From contig JAOAPP010000198.1 of NCBI GenBank assembly GCA_025462985.1, positions 1 to 8,133 on the forward strand: a DNA stretch of 8,133 nucleotides. Direction: 5' to 3'. The position numbers and the translations under genes are program-made. Below, in pieces: positions 5,121-8,133 of this stretch (position 1 is the first letter of the stretch; each line of letters starts with the position of its first letter). Source of the DNA: Bryobacterales bacterium. Its GTDB lineage: Bacteria > Acidobacteriota > Terriglobia > Bryobacterales > Bryobacteraceae. The notes beneath the pieces were generated by a model that searched no databases, was not told the origin of the DNA, and saw only the letters and a list, made by a program, of their open reading frames with translations.

Positions 5121-7799
5121 ATGCCTAGTAAGAACAGCTTCGGTGCTGCCGCGACGTTGCGGGTAAATGGAAATGACTATCAGATCTACCGGCTGGACGC
5201 GCTGGAAAAGCTGCACGGCACCAAGCTGGGGCGGATTCCGTACTCCATCAGGATCCTTTTAGAGAACCTGTTGCGCTTTGAGGACGACCGTACCGTTCGG
5301 CCCGCCGATATCGAGTACGTGGCCTGCTGGGACGCGAAAAAGGCGGCGCAGGAGATTCAGTTTCGCCCGGCTCGCATTCTGCTTCAGGATTTTACCGGTG
5401 TTCCGTGTGTCGTCGATCTGGCAGCGATGCGCGATGCGCTCAAGAAGCTAGGCGCTGCCCCGGAGCTTGCGAATCCGTTGATTCCGGCTGACCTGGTGAT
5501 CGACCACTCGGTGCAGGTCGATGCCTATGGTTCGGCCCAGGCTTTCCAGGAAAACGCGATCCTTGAATTTTCGCGCAACCAGGAGCGGTATGCGTTCCTG
5601 CGCTGGGGGCAAACGGCCTTCAGTAATTTCCGCGTAGTCCCTCCCGATACGGGCATCGTTCACCAGATCAACATCGAGTATCTGGCCAGCGTTGTTTTCA
5701 GCGATGCGTCGCATGGCATTTCGCAGGCATATCCGGACACTCTGATGGGTACCGATTCGCACACGACGATGGTGAACGGAGTCGGAGTCGTGGGCTGGGG
5801 CGTTGGCGGCATTGAAGCGGAAGCTTGTATGCTCGGCCAGCCGATCTCGATGCTGCTGCCGCAGGTTGTCGGACTCAAGCTCAGCGGAAGATTGCCTGAA
5901 GGCGCAACCGCGACCGATCTGGTGCTCACCGTCACCCAGATGCTCCGCAAAAAAGGCGTTGTTGGCAAGTTCGTCGAGTTTTATGGCCCTGGCGTGAGCG
6001 CTTTGTCGCTTGCGGATCGCGCCACGATCAGCAACATGGCGCCTGAGTACGGGGCGACGATCGGGTTCTTCCCCATCGATGAAGTGACCCTCGGCTATCT
6101 GAAGCTCACCAATCGCAGCCAGAACCAGGTCAATCTCGTGGAGGCCTACGCGAAGGAACAAGGTCTCTTTCTGACTGAACACTCAGAGGATCCTATCTAC
6201 TCGGATACGCTCTCGCTGGACCTGTCGAAGGTTGTGCCGTCGATGGCCGGTCCGCGCCGTCCGCAGGATCGGATCGACCTTCCTGCTGTGAAGGAGAACT
6301 TCCTTTCGACGCTCTCAGGTTCTCCCAAATCGATCAACTTCGCGGTGAACGGCCACAAAGAAAAGCTGCACGACGGGTCGGTTGTCATCGCCGCTATCAC
6401 GAGTTGCACCAATACATCGAATCCATCCGTGATGGTAGCCGCCGGACTGCTCGCCAAGAAAGCGGTGGAGCGAGGCCTGTCAGCCAAGCCTTGGGTTAAA
6501 ACTTCGCTGGCGCCCGGTTCGAAGGTCGTGTTCGACTATCTCAATGACGCCGGGCTGATGCCCTACCTGGAGAAGCTCAACTTCCACCTGGTTGGCTACG
6601 GCTGCACGACTTGCATAGGCAACAGCGGACCGCTTCCGGAAGAAGTGGCGAATGCAGTATCGGAAGGGAAGTTGAACGTCGCCGCCGTCCTCAGCGGAAA
6701 CCGCAACTTCGAAGGCCGAGTCAATCCGCTCGTCCGGTCCAACTACCTGGCTTCGCCTCCACTCGTCGTCGCGTATGCACTGGCCGGCCGTGTTGATATT
6801 GATCTGACCAAAGATTCGCTGGGCAAGGACAGCAAGGGCAAGAATGTTTGTCTGAAGGATATCTGGCCGACGTCGGAAGAAGTGGACGCTGTCGTCAGAA
6901 CATCTGCCCGGACCGAATTTTTCGAGAAAGAGTACGCAGAAGTCTTTGCGGGCGACGCTAACTGGGCCGCTTTGAAGGTTCCCACCGGCGCCATTTACGA
7001 GTGGACGGAAGAATCCACCTATATCAAGCGTCCACCTTACTTCGACCATGTGGTGGACCCGAAGACGTCTGTTCGCGATCTTCTGAGCCTGCGGGCGCTC
7101 GCGGTTCTGGGCGACTCTGTCACCACCGATCACATTTCGCCCGCCGGTTCTATCCCGAAAGACAGTCCCGCCGGCAAATATCTGATGGACCTCGGCGTAA
7201 AACCGGCAGACTTCAACAGCTATGGCGCGCGCCGGGGCATCCATGAAGTGATGGTGCGCGGGACGTTCGCCAACATTCGATTGAAGAACCTGATGGTGCC
7301 CGGCGTGGAAGGCGGCGTGACTCACCACCTGCCCGATGGCGAGCAGATGTTTATCTACGATGCCTCGGTGAAGTACCAAGCTGAGAATGTGGGCCTGGTC
7401 GTCATCGCCGGTAAGGAGTACGGCTCCGGATCGTCTCGCGATTGGGCGGCCAAAGGCACTCTGCTGCTGGGGGTGAAAGCTGTGATTGCGGAAAGCTTTG
7501 AGCGCATTCACCGTTCGAATCTGGTGCAGATGGGTGTTCTGCCGCTCCAGTTCCTGGAGGGGCAGAATCGCGAGTCGTTGCACCTGACGGGTGGAGAGAC
7601 TTTTGACCTTCTCGGAATTCCTTCAGCCTTTGATGCCGGCACCAATGTTCACGTGATTGCTCGAAGGCCGGACGGCAAACACGTCGAGTTTGAAGTGAAG
7701 GCTCGCGTCGACACGCCGCAAGAAGCGGAATACTACCGGAGCGGCGGAATTCTTCCTTATGTTCTGCGCCAATTGATCGCCAACGAAGTGCCGGCTTAA
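5121..7799 (+). CDS. acnA: Aconitate hydratase A (AcnA/IRP1-type)
   Basis: Aconitase interconverts citrate and isocitrate through cis-aconitate in the TCA cycle (and glyoxylate shunt) using a [4Fe-4S] cluster. The 892-residue length is typical of the AcnA/IRP1 branch. The three cluster cysteines are present: C429 in AITSCTNTSNPSVM (425-438), and C495 and C498 in VGYGCTTCIGNSGPL (491-505). Other landmarks are GRIPYSIRILLENLLR (37-52), VIDHSVQVD (126-134), GTDSHTTMVNGVGVVGWGVGG (210-230), the linker to the swivelling domain 4 around LGDSVTTDHISPAGSIP (663-679), NSYGARRGIHEVMVRGTFAN (699-718) and GKEYGSGSSRDWAAKG (764-779). The gene appears intact. The ATG at 5121 is preceded by GAGGG only two to three bases upstream, a short spacing, yet the N-terminus fits the family. 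It lies 17 bp after argS and 42 bp before the Nudix gene. IRP1-type bacterial aconitases can bind RNA when the cluster is lost, but that is family knowledge, not shown here. Confidence 0.97.
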   Translation: MPSKNSFGAAATLRVNGNDYQIYRLDALEKLHGTKLGRIPYSIRILLENLLRFEDDRTVRPADIEYVACWDAKKAAQEIQFRPARILLQDFTGVPCVVDLAAMRDALKKLGAAPELANPLIPADLVIDHSVQVDAYGSAQAFQENAILEFSRNQERYAFLRWGQTAFSNFRVVPPDTGIVHQINIEYLASVVFSDASHGISQAYPDTLMGTDSHTTMVNGVGVVGWGVGGIEAEACMLGQPISMLLPQVVGLKLSGRLPEGATATDLVLTVTQMLRKKGVVGKFVEFYGPGVSALSLADRATISNMAPEYGATIGFFPIDEVTLGYLKLTNRSQNQVNLVEAYAKEQGLFLTEHSEDPIYSDTLSLDLSKVVPSMAGPRRPQDRIDLPAVKENFLSTLSGSPKSINFAVNGHKEKLHDGSVVIAAITSCTNTSNPSVMVAAGLLAKKAVERGLSAKPWVKTSLAPGSKVVFDYLNDAGLMPYLEKLNFHLVGYGCTTCIGNSGPLPEEVANAVSEGKLNVAAVLSGNRNFEGRVNPLVRSNYLASPPLVVAYALAGRVDIDLTKDSLGKDSKGKNVCLKDIWPTSEEVDAVVRTSARTEFFEKEYAEVFAGDANWAALKVPTGAIYEWTEESTYIKRPPYFDHVVDPKTSVRDLLSLRALAVLGDSVTTDHISPAGSIPKDSPAGKYLMDLGVKPADFNSYGARRGIHEVMVRGTFANIRLKNLMVPGVEGGVTHHLPDGEQMFIYDASVKYQAENVGLVVIAGKEYGSGSSRDWAAKGTLLLGVKAVIAESFERIHRSNLVQMGVLPLQFLEGQNRESLHLTGGETFDLLGIPSAFDAGTNVHVIARRPDGKHVEFEVKARVDTPQEAEYYRSGGILPYVLRQLIANEVPA

Positions 7800-7841
7800 G
7801 AAGAGCAGGCCCTTTTCGAGCTGTGCCAAACTAAGCCAGGG

Positions 7842-8133
7842 ATGAGGAATCGAGCTCCGCTGCTTGTCTCCGCTGCAATCATCTACCGGGCCGGGCGCGT
7901 GTTGGTTGGGCAGCGACGAAAAGCGGACCGGCACGCCCTCAAATGGGAGTTTCCGGGCGGCAAAGTAGAAGCGGGCGAGACCCCTCAACAGGCGTTGATC
8001 CGCGAGCTTCGCGAAGAACTTCACATCGAAGCCGAAGTGGGAACGGAATTGGCGCGTTATGAACACGAGTACCCGAACGGCAGCCGTGTTCACCTGCTCT
8101 TTTTTTCAGTGAACGGTTTCAGCGGCGAACCAC
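7842..8133 (+). CDS. MutT-type Nudix hydrolase, N-terminal part (runs off right edge)
   Basis: Nudix enzymes hydrolyse nucleoside diphosphate-X compounds; MutT-type members clear 8-oxo-dGTP from the nucleotide pool. The visible 97 codons begin MRNRAPLLVSAAIIYRAGRV, followed by LVGQRRKADRHALKWEFPGG (21-40). The Nudix box GX5EX7REUXEEXGU occupies 40-62: G40, E46, R54, E55, E58 and E59 are all in place, but the usual Gly before the last hydrophobic residue is His61 (REELHI). The WEFPGGK motif and the RVLVGQRR-like lead-in resemble MutT (CTP pyrophosphohydrolase/8-oxo-dGTPase group) more than ADP-ribose hydrolases. No in-frame ATG, GTG or TTG lies close upstream of the ATG at 7842; a purine-rich CCAGGG abuts it directly, so translation may be weak or coupled. 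The C-terminus is outside the window, and the exact substrate cannot be assigned. Confidence 0.87.
   Translation, partial: MRNRAPLLVSAAIIYRAGRVLVGQRRKADRHALKWEFPGGKVEAGETPQQALIRELREELHIEAEVGTELARYEHEYPNGSRVHLLFFSVNGFSGEP

Noticed and set aside
5448..6182. A 244-codon minus-strand open frame inside acnA
   Set aside because: Antisense shadow of the aconitase coding frame; no family motif, no ribosome-binding site seen.
6480..7583. A 367-codon open frame on the minus strand, inside acnA
   Set aside because: It lies wholly antisense to a secure, full-length aconitase gene. Its product is rich in His, Arg and Gln with no recognisable domain, as expected of a reverse-strand reading of GC-rich codons.
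7800..7841. Possible terminator after acnA
   Set aside because: No stable inverted repeat followed by a T run could be found in the 42 bp gap.
7623..8093. A 156-codon minus-strand open frame spanning the acnA end and the Nudix gene
   Set aside because: It covers two well-supported plus-strand genes, including the Nudix box, and shows no recognisable domain.

Overview
The window looks like a stretch of chromosome from a free-living, moderately high-GC Gram-negative-type bacterium, carrying mostly housekeeping genes. The small two-helix membrane protein at 2710-2985, the ArgS subfamily with an aberrant KMSKS loop, and the general gene style remind me of Acidobacteriota (Terriglobia/Koribacter-like). 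This is recognition from memory, not a database result. No transposase, integrase, tRNA, rRNA, CRISPR array, phage gene or defence gene is visible.

Layout from left to right. Positions 1-286 (minus strand) hold the N-terminal two thirds of ribosomal protein L13 (rplM), which runs off the left edge. A 141 bp divergent spacer with a good sigma-70-like promoter for rplM separates it from a plus-strand gene of unknown function (428-877) encoding a two-helix membrane protein. That gene converges, with only 4 bp between stop codons, on a 419-codon polytopic membrane protein of the O-antigen ligase/polymerase (Wzy_C/WaaL) family (882-2141, minus). A 37 bp divergent gap follows, then a SixA-type histidine phosphatase (2179-2688, plus). 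A small Shine-Dalgarno-preceded gene for a 91-residue two-helix membrane protein lies on the minus strand (2710-2985) and converges on sixA. A 120-144 bp spacer contains a strong hairpin and a T7 tract. It leads into a plus-strand run of three genes: arginyl-tRNA synthetase argS (3130-5103), aconitate hydratase acnA (5121-7799; 17 bp after argS) and a MutT-type Nudix hydrolase (7842 to the right edge; 42 bp after acnA).

The last three genes could be co-transcribed, since no convincing terminator separates them. They serve translation (ArgS), the TCA cycle (AcnA) and nucleotide-pool cleaning or another Nudix reaction, so any link is probably one of shared growth-related expression rather than a pathway. 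L13 also belongs to translation. The O-antigen ligase-like protein implies surface polysaccharide or glycan assembly, but no other glycan genes are in view.

I do not see a convincing undescribed system. The points most worth a second look are the unknown small membrane proteins (2710-2985 and 428-877), the structured argS leader, the unusual ArgS KMSKS-equivalent loop, the Gly-to-His change in the Nudix box, and the very tight ligase/sixA divergent junction with a TTG start.
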